Shown piece after piece: positions 54,472 through 64,000 of a stretch of DNA of 64,000 nt. Every line of letters starts with the position of its first letter. Within the stretch, counting starts at the first letter, position 1. The DNA is from Thermohalobaculum sp965247385. GTDB lineage: Bacteria; Pseudomonadota; Alphaproteobacteria; Rhodobacterales; Rhodobacteraceae. The notes under the pieces are model-generated. The model searched no databases. It saw only the letters and a list, made by a program, of their open reading frames with translations, and was not told the DNA's origin. The position numbers were made by a program, and so were the translations under genes. The stretch covers positions 1,798,001 to 1,862,000 of the forward strand of contig CBDFHG010000002.1 in assembly GCA_965247385.1 (NCBI GenBank), in the 5' to 3' direction.

Positions 54472-55695
54472 ATGACGGTTGAAGTCAGGGTGCCCACGCT
54501 GGGCGAGTCGGTCACGGAAGCCACGGTTGCCAGCTGGCTCAAGCAGCCGGGCGAGGCCGTGGCGGTCGACGAGATGCTGTGCGAACTGGAGACCGACAAG
54601 GTAACCGTCGAGGTTCCCGCCCCCGCCGCCGGTGTACTGGGCGATCACGTCGCCAAGTCCGGCGATACGGTGGGTGCCGACGCACTGCTCGGCACCATCG
54701 AGGAGGGCGCAACAGCAGCCGCTACGGCGGCCCCGGCCCCCAAGGCGGAGGCCCCTGCACCTGCTGAACCGGCTCCGGCTCCGGCCCCGGCCCCGGCGGG
54801 CAAGGATGTCGAGAACGCCCCCGCGGCGAAGAAGATGATGGCCGAGGCCGGGCTGACCGATGTCCGGGGCACCGGACGCGACGGGCGGGTGATGAAGGAA
54901 GACGTGCAAATAGCGGTGGCCGCTGCCGCCGCTGCGCCACCACCAGCACCAGTGCCCGCGGCCGTACCGCGTGCGCCGGTGGCCGGGGATGACGCGGCGC
55001 GCGAGAAGCGGGTGCGGATGACCCGGCTGCGCCAGACCATCGCGCGCCGCCTGAAGGACGCCCAGAACACCGCCGCCATGCTGACCACCTATAACGAGGT
55101 CGACATGGGCACCGTGATGGATCTGCGCAACGAATACAAGGTGTTGTTCGAGAAGAAACACGGCATCAAGCTGGGCTTCATGTCGTTTTTCGTGAAGGCC
55201 TGTATCCACGCGCTGAAGGAAATCCCCTCGGTCAATGCCGAGATCGACGGCACCGACCTGGTCTACAAGAACTACTACCATGTCGGGGTCGCCGTCGGCA
55301 CACCCACCGGCCTGGTGGTGCCGGTGGTGCGCAATGCCGACCGCCTGAGTTTTGCCGAAATCGAGAAGACCATCTCGGAACTGGGCCTGCGCGCCCGCGA
55401 CGGCAAGCTGAGCATGGCGGACATGCAGGGCGGTACCTTCACCATCTCGAACGGCGGCGTTTATGGCTCGCTGATGTCCAGCCCGATCCTGAACCCGCCG
55501 CAGTCGGGTATCCTCGGCATGCACAAGATTCAGCAGCGCCCGATGGTGGTCGGCAGCGAGATCGTTGCCCGCCCGATGATGTATCTGGCGCTGAGCTACG
55601 ACCACCGCGTCATCGACGGCAAGGAGGCGGTGACCTTCCTGGTCCGGGTGAAGGATTCGCTGGAGGACCCGCGGCGGCTGCTAATGGACCTTTGA
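54472..55695 (+). CDS. sucB: Dihydrolipoyl succinyltransferase (E2)
   Basis: 407 residues. One lipoyl domain (residues 1-76; lipoylated Lys in CELETDKVTVEVP), an Ala/Pro-rich linker, the peripheral subunit-binding domain (AAKKMMAEAGLTDVRGTGRD), a second Ala/Pro linker, and the catalytic domain with FEKKHGIKLGFMSFFVKACI and the active site LSYDHRVIDGKEAVTFL (His and Asp). It transfers succinyl to CoA as the core of the 2-oxoglutarate dehydrogenase complex. It starts at 54,472 after GGATTGAGGG. Confidence 0.95.
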   Translation: MTVEVRVPTLGESVTEATVASWLKQPGEAVAVDEMLCELETDKVTVEVPAPAAGVLGDHVAKSGDTVGADALLGTIEEGATAAATAAPAPKAEAPAPAEPAPAPAPAPAGKDVENAPAAKKMMAEAGLTDVRGTGRDGRVMKEDVQIAVAAAAAAPPPAPVPAAVPRAPVAGDDAAREKRVRMTRLRQTIARRLKDAQNTAAMLTTYNEVDMGTVMDLRNEYKVLFEKKHGIKLGFMSFFVKACIHALKEIPSVNAEIDGTDLVYKNYYHVGVAVGTPTGLVVPVVRNADRLSFAEIEKTISELGLRARDGKLSMADMQGGTFTISNGGVYGSLMSSPILNPPQSGILGMHKIQQRPMVVGSEIVARPMMYLALSYDHRVIDGKEAVTFLVRVKDSLEDPRRLLMDL

Positions 55696-55710
55696 GGTCA
55701 GGCCCCTTCG

Positions 55711-56343
55711 ATGAATGCCGAGCGCAAAATCCTCTCCATCGGCATCGACGGCATGTGGATGCCGATGGAGTTCGCGTGGCTATTGCATCTCGCCGTCCGG
55801 TTCCACCGGATGGAGCAACTGGTCCATCTTTCGAAGACCGGCGGGCCGAATTTCTTCGACGACCGGCTGAATGCCATGGTGCTGAAATACCTCGCTGCCT
55901 TCGACTGGGTCGCGTCCCCGCTGATGAGCGAGAGATTCAACGAAAGCCTCGCCCGGTCCGAGGATTTCGTGCGCGGTTTCGGGGTCTCCGACCTGCGGGT
56001 GCGCCGGATCAGCTATGACACAACCGGGGACTCCCGGGGGCATATCGAATTCTCGGGAATCGAATCGATCATCGACAGGATCTTCGATGTTTTTCACAAC
56101 GTGCTGCGGATCAAGCAAACCAGCCCGGTCATCGGCGATGACAGTCAGGGTAAATTCGCCGATATCGAGGTCATGTATGCCAGCAACATGAAAAACAAGG
56201 CGAATTTGATGAAGGATATGGGTTACTCGGATGCGGAACTACATGCGATTATCTCGCCCTCGACCAAGGATCTGCATTTCCTCTCGAATGCGATGACGCA
56301 GGGGAAAATCGTGGCGGTGGAGAAATCGCCGGTGGATCGTTAG
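55711..56343 (+). CDS. Unassigned protein between sucB and lpd
   Basis: A 210-residue soluble, mixed alpha/beta-looking protein with no signal peptide or membrane segment. Recognisable stretches: SIGIDGMWMPMEFAWLLHLA, FDDRLNAMVLKYLAAFDWV and SDLRVRRISYDTTGDSRGH. It begins 15 bases after sucB and ends 46 bases before lpd, on the same strand, so it appears co-transcribed with the 2-oxoglutarate dehydrogenase genes. Codon use matches its neighbours. I do not recognise the family; a role in the complex cannot be claimed. Confidence 0.6.
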   Translation: MNAERKILSIGIDGMWMPMEFAWLLHLAVRFHRMEQLVHLSKTGGPNFFDDRLNAMVLKYLAAFDWVASPLMSERFNESLARSEDFVRGFGVSDLRVRRISYDTTGDSRGHIEFSGIESIIDRIFDVFHNVLRIKQTSPVIGDDSQGKFADIEVMYASNMKNKANLMKDMGYSDAELHAIISPSTKDLHFLSNAMTQGKIVAVEKSPVDR

Positions 56344-56389
56344 GATTGATTGCCAGGTATGAATGGCGGATGTGAACGGAGGACACCCT

Positions 56390-57775
56390 ATGGCCGAGTA
56401 TGATGTCGTTGTGATCGGGGGCGGCCCGGGGGGCTATGTCTGCGCCATCCGGGCGGCCCAGCTTGGCCTGAAAGTGGCCTGCGTCGAGGGCCGCGGGGCG
56501 CTGGGCGGCACGTGCCTGAATGTCGGCTGCATCCCATCGAAGGCGCTGCTCCATGCCACCGAGATGGTGCATGAGGCGGAGACGAACTTCTCCAGGATGG
56601 GGATCACCGCCAAGGGGATCTCGGTCGATGTGGCGCAAATGCTCGCCTACAAGGACAGCACCATCAAGGCCAACACCATGGGCATCGAGTTCCTGCTCAA
56701 AAAGAACAAGGTCGATTACGTCAAGGGCTGGGGCGAGATCGTCTCGGGATCGGAGGTCAAGGTTGGTGACCAGACCCTGAAGACCAAGAACATCGTCATT
56801 GCCACCGGCTCCGAGCCCGCCAGCCTGCCCGGCGTCGAGGTCGACGAGGAGCGGGTGGTCACCTCCACCGGCGCGCTGGAACTGGGCAAGGTGCCGAAAA
56901 AACTGGTCGTGATCGGCGCCGGTGTGATCGGGCTGGAACTAGGTTCGGTCTGGGCGCGGTTGGGCGCGGAGGTGACGGTGATCGAGTTCCTCGATGTGGT
57001 CACCCCCGGCCAGGATGGCGAGGTGCAGAAGCATTTTCAGCGCATCCTGAAAAAGCAGGGCATGACCTTCATCATGGGCGCCGCCGTGCAGGGGGTCGAG
57101 AAGCTGAAATCGAAGCTGAAGGTTACCTACAAGAAGCGCAAGGACGACAGCGAACACACAATGGACGCCGATGTGGTGCTGCTCGCCACCGGGCGGCGTC
57201 CCTACACGCAACGGCTGGGGCTGGAGGCCGCCGGGGTCGAGACCGAACGCGGCATGGTCAAGACCGATGCCCATTGGCGCAGCAATGTACCCGGCATCTG
57301 GGCCATCGGCGATGTGATTGCCGGGCCGATGCTGGCCCACAAGGCCGAAGACGAGGGCATGGCGGTGGCCGAGGAGATCGCCGGCAAGCATGGCCATGTG
57401 AACTACGGGGTCATTCCCGGCGTGATCTACACCGCCCCGGAGGTTGCCTCGGTCGGCCAGACCGAGGAGCAGTTGAAGCAGGCCGGGCGCAAATACAAGG
57501 TTGGCAAGTTCCCCTTCATGGCCAATGGCCGGGCCAAGGCAAATTTCGCCTCCGAGGGCTTCGTCAAGCTGATCGCCGATGCCGAGACCGACCGTATCCT
57601 CGGCTGCCACGTGATCGGCCCGGCGGCGGGTGACCTGATCCACGAGATCTGCGTGGCGATGGAATTCGGCGCCTCGGCCCAGGACCTGGCGCTGACTTGC
57701 CACGCCCACCCGACCTTCTCGGAGGCCATGCGCGAGGCGGCGCTGGCCTGCGGCGACGGGGCGATCCACGCCTGA
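56390..57775 (+). CDS. lpd: Dihydrolipoyl dehydrogenase (E3)
   Basis: A 461-residue flavoprotein that reoxidises lipoyl groups, passing electrons to NAD. FAD-binding YDVVVIGGGPGGYVCAIRAA, redox disulfide GGTCLNVGCIPSKALLHA, NAD-binding LVVIGAGVIGLELGSVWARL, second FAD motif IWAIGDVIAGPMLAHKAEDE and the C-terminal active-site His-Glu in CHAHPTFSEAMREAA. The start at 56,390 is preceded by CGGAGG with good spacing; an ATG nine codons upstream has no such site. Confidence 0.95.
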   Translation: MAEYDVVVIGGGPGGYVCAIRAAQLGLKVACVEGRGALGGTCLNVGCIPSKALLHATEMVHEAETNFSRMGITAKGISVDVAQMLAYKDSTIKANTMGIEFLLKKNKVDYVKGWGEIVSGSEVKVGDQTLKTKNIVIATGSEPASLPGVEVDEERVVTSTGALELGKVPKKLVVIGAGVIGLELGSVWARLGAEVTVIEFLDVVTPGQDGEVQKHFQRILKKQGMTFIMGAAVQGVEKLKSKLKVTYKKRKDDSEHTMDADVVLLATGRRPYTQRLGLEAAGVETERGMVKTDAHWRSNVPGIWAIGDVIAGPMLAHKAEDEGMAVAEEIAGKHGHVNYGVIPGVIYTAPEVASVGQTEEQLKQAGRKYKVGKFPFMANGRAKANFASEGFVKLIADAETDRILGCHVIGPAAGDLIHEICVAMEFGASAQDLALTCHAHPTFSEAMREAALACGDGAIHA

Positions 57776-57794
57776 AATGTGACGAGAGAGACGA

Positions 57795-58322
57795 ATGGCC
57801 AAGCTTCTCGGGATTTCGGGCTCGCTGCGCGCGGGCAGCTACAATTCCATGCTGGTGCGCGAGGCGGCGCGGGTGTTTGCGCCGGTCGAGTTCACCTTCG
57901 CCGATCTGCGTTTGCCGCTCTATGACGGAGATCTGGAGGAGCAGGGGATGCCGCAATCCGTGTGGACGCTCTGCGACCAGATCAGCGCGGCGGATGCCAT
58001 CGTGATCTCTACGCCGGAGTACAACAAGAACCCCTCGGGGGTGCTGAAGAACGCACTCGACTGGGTCAGCCGGGTGCGCCCGGTGCCGCTGGTTGGCAAG
58101 CCGGTTGCCGTGGTCTCGGCGGCGGCCGGGCTGGCCGGGGGACAGCGTGCGACAGCGGCACTTTGGCTGATGCTGATCCCGTTCAAGGTTCGGCTGGTGG
58201 CCAAGGTCGAGGTCGCCGTCGGCAATGCGGGTGACCGCTTCGACGACGATGGCAGGCTGAACGACGAGCGTCTCGCCAGGGCGCTCGACAAGCAGTTGCG
58301 GGCCCTGCGCGCGGCAATCTGA
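57795..58322 (+). CDS. NADPH-dependent FMN reductase family protein
   Basis: A 175-residue flavodoxin-like protein. The FMN phosphate loop is GISGSLRAGSYNSMLV and the isoalloxazine-contacting motif STPEYNKNPSGVLKNALDWV is typical of the family (NQO/azoreductase/chromate reductase type). It follows lpd by 19 bases and probably shares its transcript. It likely reduces quinones or free flavin in the cytoplasm; substrate not predictable. Confidence 0.85.
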   Translation: MAKLLGISGSLRAGSYNSMLVREAARVFAPVEFTFADLRLPLYDGDLEEQGMPQSVWTLCDQISAADAIVISTPEYNKNPSGVLKNALDWVSRVRPVPLVGKPVAVVSAAAGLAGGQRATAALWLMLIPFKVRLVAKVEVAVGNAGDRFDDDGRLNDERLARALDKQLRALRAAI

Positions 58323-58443
58323 CCGGAGTCCTGCCCGAGCGCCGGGATGGTCAAGGATCACGCTGCGTTTTGAGCATCTTATCGTCTCGTTAACGATTTT
58401 CCAGTAACCCGGTCCAGTTGAAGCAGATTGGGGCGTGTGAACG

Positions 58444-58883
58444 ATGAGCGGGATCGTAACACGGCGATTTTTGCAACGGCGGTTCTGGATTGCGACGCTG
58501 CTGCTGACGACGCTTGCCACTTCGCCCGGAACCGTGATCCTGGTACGGCTGCCGACGGTGCGGAGGCGGTGCAAAGGTCATCCAAGCAACCCTACGAGCT
58601 GATCCTGATGGACATCCGGATGCCGATCACGGATGGCCTTGACGCAACCCGCCAAATTCGCGCTCTGGACGGGCCCGCGGGCCAGGTTCCGATCATCGCG
58701 CTGACCGCGAACGCGCAGGGCGACGAAATGGCCGAGTACTACGCTTCGGGCATGCAGGATGTTGTCGAGAATCCGATCGATCGGGACATCCTGCTGGCAG
58801 CCATCGATGCGGCGCTGGATGCGGCCGGCAGCGCAATCGGGCAATCGGCCGCCGAACCAATTCCCCAAGCGGTGGCCGAGTAA
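58444..58883 (+). pseudogene. Hybrid sensor kinase remnant with a receiver domain
   Basis: One frame from ATG 58,444 reads MSGIVTRRFLQRRFWIATLL followed by a hydrophobic stretch, as at the N-terminus of a membrane sensor kinase. Then the other frame carries the second half of a receiver domain: PYELILMDIRMPITDGLDAT (phosphoacceptor Asp), PIIALTANAQGDEMAEYYA (Thr) and VVENPIDRDILLAAI. The first receiver strand with its acidic pair and the entire kinase part are missing, and the conserved Lys-Pro is now Asn-Pro. I infer a large deletion in a hybrid histidine kinase gene. A free-standing open frame remains (58,428-58,883). Confidence 0.5.
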
Positions 58884-58917
58884 CCCGGTTGCGCTGCCGG
58901 AGACAAGATCATCCGGG

Positions 58918-59849
<932 letters not shown>

Positions 59850-59853
<4 letters not shown>

Positions 59854-60644
59854 TCCGCGTCCGGAACGCCGAGATGTCGGGTAAGCAGGCGTTCGACGAC
59901 GTTGGCGAAGAAGGTGAGGAGATCAACACCCTGGTCCGGGCCGAAGCGGTCCGGATCGGCGGCGCCAAAAGCCAGCATCCCGGTGCCCCCCCCGCCGAGT
60001 TCAAGCCGGAGCAGCGCCTCGGAACGGGTTCGGGTCCGGCTGCCGAAGAAAATCTCCGCCTCGACCCCGCAGGGGCGCAGCGTCACCTGCCCGGGCGGGG
60101 CGTCGCCCTCCAGTCGCAGGTATTCGCCCACCGTCGCCTCCGGCACCAGCAGCACCCGGCCGGCGAGGCCCTCGCCCAGACTGTCCGCCGGGCGGATGTC
60201 ATCGACCTCGACCTCCAGGCACAGCCGCGCGTCATCGATCCCCACCATGGCGGGAACCTCCCGGGTCAGACGGCGCAGGAATTCACCCAGATCCGGCGCA
60301 TCGATCAGGGTCAGCACGGCGCGGTGCACCTGTTGAGTGCTCGCGACGTGCTCGTAGGCCGCCGCGATGACGCTGCGATTGGTGTGGACCAGCTTGTCGA
60401 GCCGTTCCTCCAGCCGCTCGACCAGCTTGTCGCGCAGATCGACGATATTGCGCGCGCCCTGGGCGGTTGCGCCCAGCAGCGCCCGCATCACCATGTCGTC
60501 GGACAGTACCAACTCCGGATCGGCCAGGATCAGCGACCGGATCAGTTCGCGCTCCTCGGTGTCGAGCGCGAGGGTCTCGCGGACTGGTTCGCCAGAGGTC
60601 TCGGGGCCAGAGGTCTTGGGGCCGCGGGTCTTGGAGGTGGTCAT
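59850..60644 (-). CDS. DUF484 family protein
   Basis: A 264-residue protein with the DUF484 pattern: LIRSLILADPELVLSDDMVM at the N-terminus, a long helical region (LRDKLVERLEERLDKLVHTN), and a GAF-like C-terminal half (GRVLLVPEATVGEYLRLEG through LLRLELGGGGTGMLAFGAAD). Function unknown; the family usually travels with xerC. It lies 10 bases downstream of fsa on the same strand. Confidence 0.9.
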
Positions 60645-60654
60645 CGGCGCACCG

Positions 60655-61311
60655 TCACGACAAAATCTTCTGGCCGGTCTTGGCCCAGTCTGCCAGAAAG
60701 GCGTCGAGGCCCTTGTCGGTCAGCGGGTGATCGGCCAGTTTGTTCACCACGCTGGGCGGAATCGTCGCCACATCCGCTCCGATCTTCGCCGCGGTCGCGA
60801 CGTGGTTCACGGTCCGGATCGATGCGGCGAGGATCTGGGTCTGGAAGTCGTAGTTATCATAGATCTGGCGGATGTCGGCGATCAACTCCATGCCATCAAG
60901 GCCGATATCGTCCAGCCGCCCGATGAACGGCGAGATGAAGGTTGCCCCCGCCTTGGCGGCCAGCAGCGCCTGGGTGGCCGAGAAACAAAGCGTGACATTG
61001 ACCATGTGCCCATTGTCGCTCAGCGCCTTGCAGGCCTTCAGCCCGTCCCAGGTCAGCGGCACCTTGACCGCGATGTTCGGGGCGATGGCGGCCAATTTGG
61101 TGCCTTCGGCGATCATCGCTTGCGATTCGGTGGCGGTGACCTCGGCCGATACCGGGCCGTCGATGATGGCGCAGATCTCGCGGGTGACCTCGATGATCTC
61201 GCGGCCTGACTTCAGGATCAGCGATGGGTTGGTGGTGACGCCGTCGACCATGCCAGTCGCCGCCAGCTCCTTGATCTCGTCAATCTCGGCGGTGTCGATG
61301 AAGAATTTCAT
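60655..61311 (-). CDS. fsa: Fructose-6-phosphate aldolase / transaldolase-like
   Basis: A 218-residue small transaldolase (TalC/FSA type). MKFFIDTAEIDEIKELAATG start, DGVTTNPSLILKSGREI, the Schiff-base Lys in NIAVKVPLTWDGLKACKAL, ALLAAKAGATFISPFIGRLD and TQILAASIRTVNHVATAAKI. The start at 61,311 matches the family length; the frame extends further but is not conserved. It is first of the fsa-DUF484-xerC run and divergent from priA, with about 104 bases between them. Whether it acts as transaldolase in the pentose phosphate pathway or as aldolase cannot be told by eye. Confidence 0.9.
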   Translation of the reverse strand: MKFFIDTAEIDEIKELAATGMVDGVTTNPSLILKSGREIIEVTREICAIIDGPVSAEVTATESQAMIAEGTKLAAIAPNIAVKVPLTWDGLKACKALSDNGHMVNVTLCFSATQALLAAKAGATFISPFIGRLDDIGLDGMELIADIRQIYDNYDFQTQILAASIRTVNHVATAAKIGADVATIPPSVVNKLADHPLTDKGLDAFLADWAKTGQKILS

Positions 61312-61415
61312 TCGGTGGTTCCTTACGCTCGCCGGCTGCCTCCCCGGCTGTTTCGGGGGCAATCTAATCCAAGGCACGGGCAGGGGCCAAGCCCGGAATG
61401 CGGCGGCGCGGCGAA

Positions 61416-63647
61416 ATGAGTGAATCCCGGTTCACGGCTGGCGCGAGGGTCGGCGTGGTGCTGCCGATGCCCTTCGACGAACCACTGGATTACGCGGTGC
61501 CCGAGGGGATGACCCTGGGTGCGGGCGATTTCGTCCTGGTCGAGTTGGGAACTCGCCAGACCGTGGGCGTGGTCTGGGGACCGGGCGGGCAGTATGGGAC
61601 ACGGGCTGGAACACGGGCTGGAACACGGGCGATCGCACGAATTCGGCTGAAGAAAGTAACCGAGCGCCTGGCGGTGCCGCCACTGTCCGCGGCCATGCGC
61701 CAGTTCCTGACGCGGGCGGCGGAGTACACCATGACGCCGCCCGGCATGATGCTGCGGCTGGCGACCCGGGTGCCGGAACTGGGCGCACCACCGAAGATGG
61801 TGACGCGCTGGCATTTAGGCGCGGCCCGACCTGAGAAAATGACCCCGGCGCGCCAGCGCGTCGTCGCGGTTCCGGAGAAGCCTGGCGGCATGGGCTTCGC
61901 GGCGGCCGAGTTGGCGCGGCTGGCCGGGGTCACGCCCTCGGTGATCAAGGGGTTGGCGGCGGCGGGGGCGCTGGTCGCCCGTCAGGTGCCCAGCGACCAG
62001 CCCTATCCACCGCTATGGGGCCGGGCCAAGGGCCAGCACCTGTCCGAAGCGCAGGCGGCGGCGGCGGAGATCCTGCGCGCCGATGTGGCGGCGCGGCGCT
62101 TCAGCGCGACCCTGCTCAAGGGCGTCACCGGGTCCGGCAAGACCGAGGTCTATCTGGAGGCGGTGGCCGAGTGCATCGTCCAGGGCCGTCAGGCGCTGGT
62201 GCTGTTGCCCGAGGTGGCCCTGACGCCCGGTTTCCTGGCCCGGGTCGAGGCGCGTTTCGGTGCCCGGCCAGCGGAATGGCACCACGGCGTCACCGGCGCC
62301 GAGCGGCGGCGCTGCTGGCGCGCGGTGGCTTCGGGTACGGCGCAATTGGTGGTGGGCGCGCGCTCGGCCCTGTTCCTGCCGTTTCGCGACCTCGGCCTGA
62401 TCGTCGTCGACGAGGAGCACGAGGTCAGCTTCAAGCAGGAGGATATCGTCCTCTACCATGCCCGCGACATGGCCGTGCTGCGCGCCTCGATCGAAGGTGG
62501 TGTGGCGGTGCTGGCCTCGGCAACCCCGGCGCTGGAGAGCTGGGCCAACGCCGACAGCGGCAAATACAAGCGCATCGATTTGCCGGAGCGGTTCGGCGCC
62601 GCCAAGCTGCCGGAAATCCGGCTGGTCGATTTGCGCGCCAACCAGCCGGGGCGCGACCGCTGGCTCAGCGAGCCTCTGGTCGAGGCGGCACGGGCGCGGA
62701 TCGGGCGCGGCGAGCAGGTGTTGCTGTTCCTGAACCGCCGGGGCTACGCGCCGCTGACGCTGTGCCGCGCCTGCGGGTACCATTTCGGCTGTTCCCATTG
62801 CGATGCCTGGCTGGTGACGCACCGCTACCGGGCGCAACTGATGTGCCATCAATGCGGGCATTCGGAGCGCCTGCCGCGCGCCTGCCCCAATTGCGGGCGC
62901 AACGACCGGATCGCGGCTTGCGGACCCGGGGTCGAGCGGGTGGCGGAGGAAGCCGCCAGCCTGTTCAAGGGTGCGCGGATCGAAATTCTCTCCTCGGACC
63001 TGACCTCGGGCCCGGCGGAGCTGAAGGAACGCCTGTCGGCGATCGCGCGGGGCGAGGCGGATATCATCATCGGCACCCAGATGGTGGCCAAGGGGCATAA
63101 CTTCCCGCTGCTGACCCTGGTCGGGGTGATCGATGCCGATATGGGGCTGCATGGCGGCGATCTGCGCGCCGCCGAGCGCACCTTCCAGATCTTGCGCCAG
63201 GTCGCCGGGCGCGCCGGGCGCGCCGACAAGCCGGGAACCGCGATGATCCAGACCGCCAGTGCCGATCACCCGGTGATGCAGGCGATCCTCTCCGGCGACG
63301 AGGAGGCATTCTGGCGCGCCGAGGCGGCGGCGCGGCGCGAGGCCGGGGCGCCGCCCTATGGCCGGATGGCGGCGGCGATCGTCTCCGGCCCGGACGAGAC
63401 CAAGGTCTGGAAGATCGCCAATGCCCTCGGGCGGGCTTGCACGATGCTGGAGGATGCCGGCGCCGAGGTCTTCGGCCCGGCGCCGGCGCCGATCGCCCGG
63501 GTCCGCGACCGCACCCGGGTGCGCCTGCTGGTAAAGGCGCCGAAGGGGATGGCGCTGCAACAGGCGCTGGCGAAGTGGCGTGGCTCGGTCAAGGTCCCGG
63601 CAGCGGTACGGGTGGTGATCGATATCGATCCACAGAGCTTTTTATGA
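61416..63647 (+). CDS. priA: Primosomal protein N' (PriA helicase)
   Basis: A 743-residue replication-restart helicase. N-terminal DNA-binding region (GVVLPMPFDEPLDYAVPEGM), Walker A LLKGVTGSGKTEVYLEAVAE, DEEH box LIVVDEEHEVSFKQEDIVLY, helicase motif III LASATPALESWANA, the zinc-binding insertion CRACGYHFGCSHC and CHQCGHSERLPRACPNC, and motif VI QVAGRAGRADKPG. The start at 61,416 (MSESRFTAG) is preferred over 61,398. Unusual: GTRAGTRAGTRA near residues 62-73, encoded by a 12-bp tandem repeat. The gene runs to 63,647 with no intrinsic terminator seen. Confidence 0.95.
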   Translation: MSESRFTAGARVGVVLPMPFDEPLDYAVPEGMTLGAGDFVLVELGTRQTVGVVWGPGGQYGTRAGTRAGTRAIARIRLKKVTERLAVPPLSAAMRQFLTRAAEYTMTPPGMMLRLATRVPELGAPPKMVTRWHLGAARPEKMTPARQRVVAVPEKPGGMGFAAAELARLAGVTPSVIKGLAAAGALVARQVPSDQPYPPLWGRAKGQHLSEAQAAAAEILRADVAARRFSATLLKGVTGSGKTEVYLEAVAECIVQGRQALVLLPEVALTPGFLARVEARFGARPAEWHHGVTGAERRRCWRAVASGTAQLVVGARSALFLPFRDLGLIVVDEEHEVSFKQEDIVLYHARDMAVLRASIEGGVAVLASATPALESWANADSGKYKRIDLPERFGAAKLPEIRLVDLRANQPGRDRWLSEPLVEAARARIGRGEQVLLFLNRRGYAPLTLCRACGYHFGCSHCDAWLVTHRYRAQLMCHQCGHSERLPRACPNCGRNDRIAACGPGVERVAEEAASLFKGARIEILSSDLTSGPAELKERLSAIARGEADIIIGTQMVAKGHNFPLLTLVGVIDADMGLHGGDLRAAERTFQILRQVAGRAGRADKPGTAMIQTASADHPVMQAILSGDEEAFWRAEAAARREAGAPPYGRMAAAIVSGPDETKVWKIANALGRACTMLEDAGAEVFGPAPAPIARVRDRTRVRLLVKAPKGMALQQALAKWRGSVKVPAAVRVVIDIDPQSFL
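61599..61630 (+). repeat. 12-bp tandem repeat inside priA
   Basis: ACACGGGCTGGA occurs twice in full (61,599-61,622) and once in part, adding the residues GTRA repeatedly in a normally unconserved loop of PriA. In frame, probably harmless. Confidence 0.7.
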
Positions 63648-64000
63648 TGGTTTTGAGCCTGTTTCGTAAGTTGATGCTTTGGTCGCTCCGGCCCGTGTGT
63701 TTTGCGCCTATTCGAAATCTGACGCTTTCGGCGCATCGCAGGTGACCGGACAGGCGCATAAGACCCGCCGGGAGGCGGGGTGGGAAGCGGCGCGGCGAAA
63801 ATCCGCAATGCGGAGTTTGTCACGGGCAAATGACCGGCCCGGAGACGGGGTGGGGGGCGGAGCCGCGTCCAAGGAGCGCGAAGCAGGCTTTGGATCAGGC
63901 ACAAAAGACCCACTCGGTCCCTCCGGCGCAACAGACCGCCAGCAAAACCACCAGCAACAGGAAACCCACCGCACGATTCGGGTCGCCACGGCCACCGCCA
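63648..64000. other. Intergenic region with dispersed repeats
   Basis: No supported gene up to the window edge. It holds the second copy of the 25-bp repeat (63,737-63,761, inverted relative to 37,181-37,205), a small hairpin beginning AAATCCGC at 63,798, and GC-rich imperfect repeats (CCGGGAGGCGGGG and CCGGAGACGGGG). A minus-strand open frame (63,708-63,995) crosses the repeats and starts with a Trp-rich hydrophobic stretch; it looks like a by-product and is not called. Confidence 0.4.

Noticed and set aside
63708..63995. Minus-strand 95-residue frame at the right edge
   Set aside because: It runs through dispersed intergenic repeats and has no ribosome binding site or recognised motif.

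Overview
The window looks like a chromosomal segment of a GC-rich alphaproteobacterium, most likely a Rhodobacterales relative. The evidence is gene content and order: a TCA block mdh-sucC-sucD-sucA-sucB-lpd, two ethylmalonyl-CoA pathway genes (mesaconyl-CoA hydratase and an Mcl2-type HpcH/HpaI enzyme) with an NnrU gene between them, and a xerC-DUF484-fsa-priA cluster. No rRNA, tRNA or CRISPR array was seen.

Layout. 1-3.3 kb: end of an ISL3-type element, a phosphonoacetate hydrolase gene (phnA), a broken IS5-type transposase and the tail of an IS66 element. 3.3-26.6 kb: one giant minus-strand gene of about 7,700 codons encoding a secreted Ig/cadherin/FN3 repeat protein with a C-terminal autotransporter barrel. 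Its centre is a 522-bp higher-order repeat (two 87-residue Ig-like domains per unit), and a run of 19 C (G on the plus strand) lies at its 5' end. 26.7-31.8 kb: IS630, ISL3, ISNCY-type and IS66 elements, with the IS66 unit cutting an hpaB-like gene after 35 codons. 31.8-37.3 kb: a broken NUDIX gene, a methyltransferase, the mesaconyl-CoA hydratase/NnrU/Mcl2 run, a broken VOC gene and a small secreted protein. 37.4-47.1 kb: nested mobile elements, including an IS inside an IS1380, an IS1182-like element inside a 210-bp dispersed repeat, and an IS66 element that splits an AT-rich PIN-like membrane protein gene with a clean 8-bp target duplication. 47.2-57.8 kb: the TCA block, with two small unassigned genes inside it. 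57.8-64 kb: an FMN reductase, a receiver-domain remnant, xerC, DUF484, fsa and priA.

Together, the core genes form a 2-oxoglutarate to malate TCA module next to ethylmalonyl-CoA pathway genes that feed C4 units into it. The accessory part is dominated by insertion sequences and decaying genes (NUDIX, VOC, hpaB, receiver kinase, PIN-like protein). This pattern of IS expansion, pseudogenes and one enormous, probably switchable surface protein is what one might expect of a lineage recently adapting to a host or particle-attached life; that last point is inference only.
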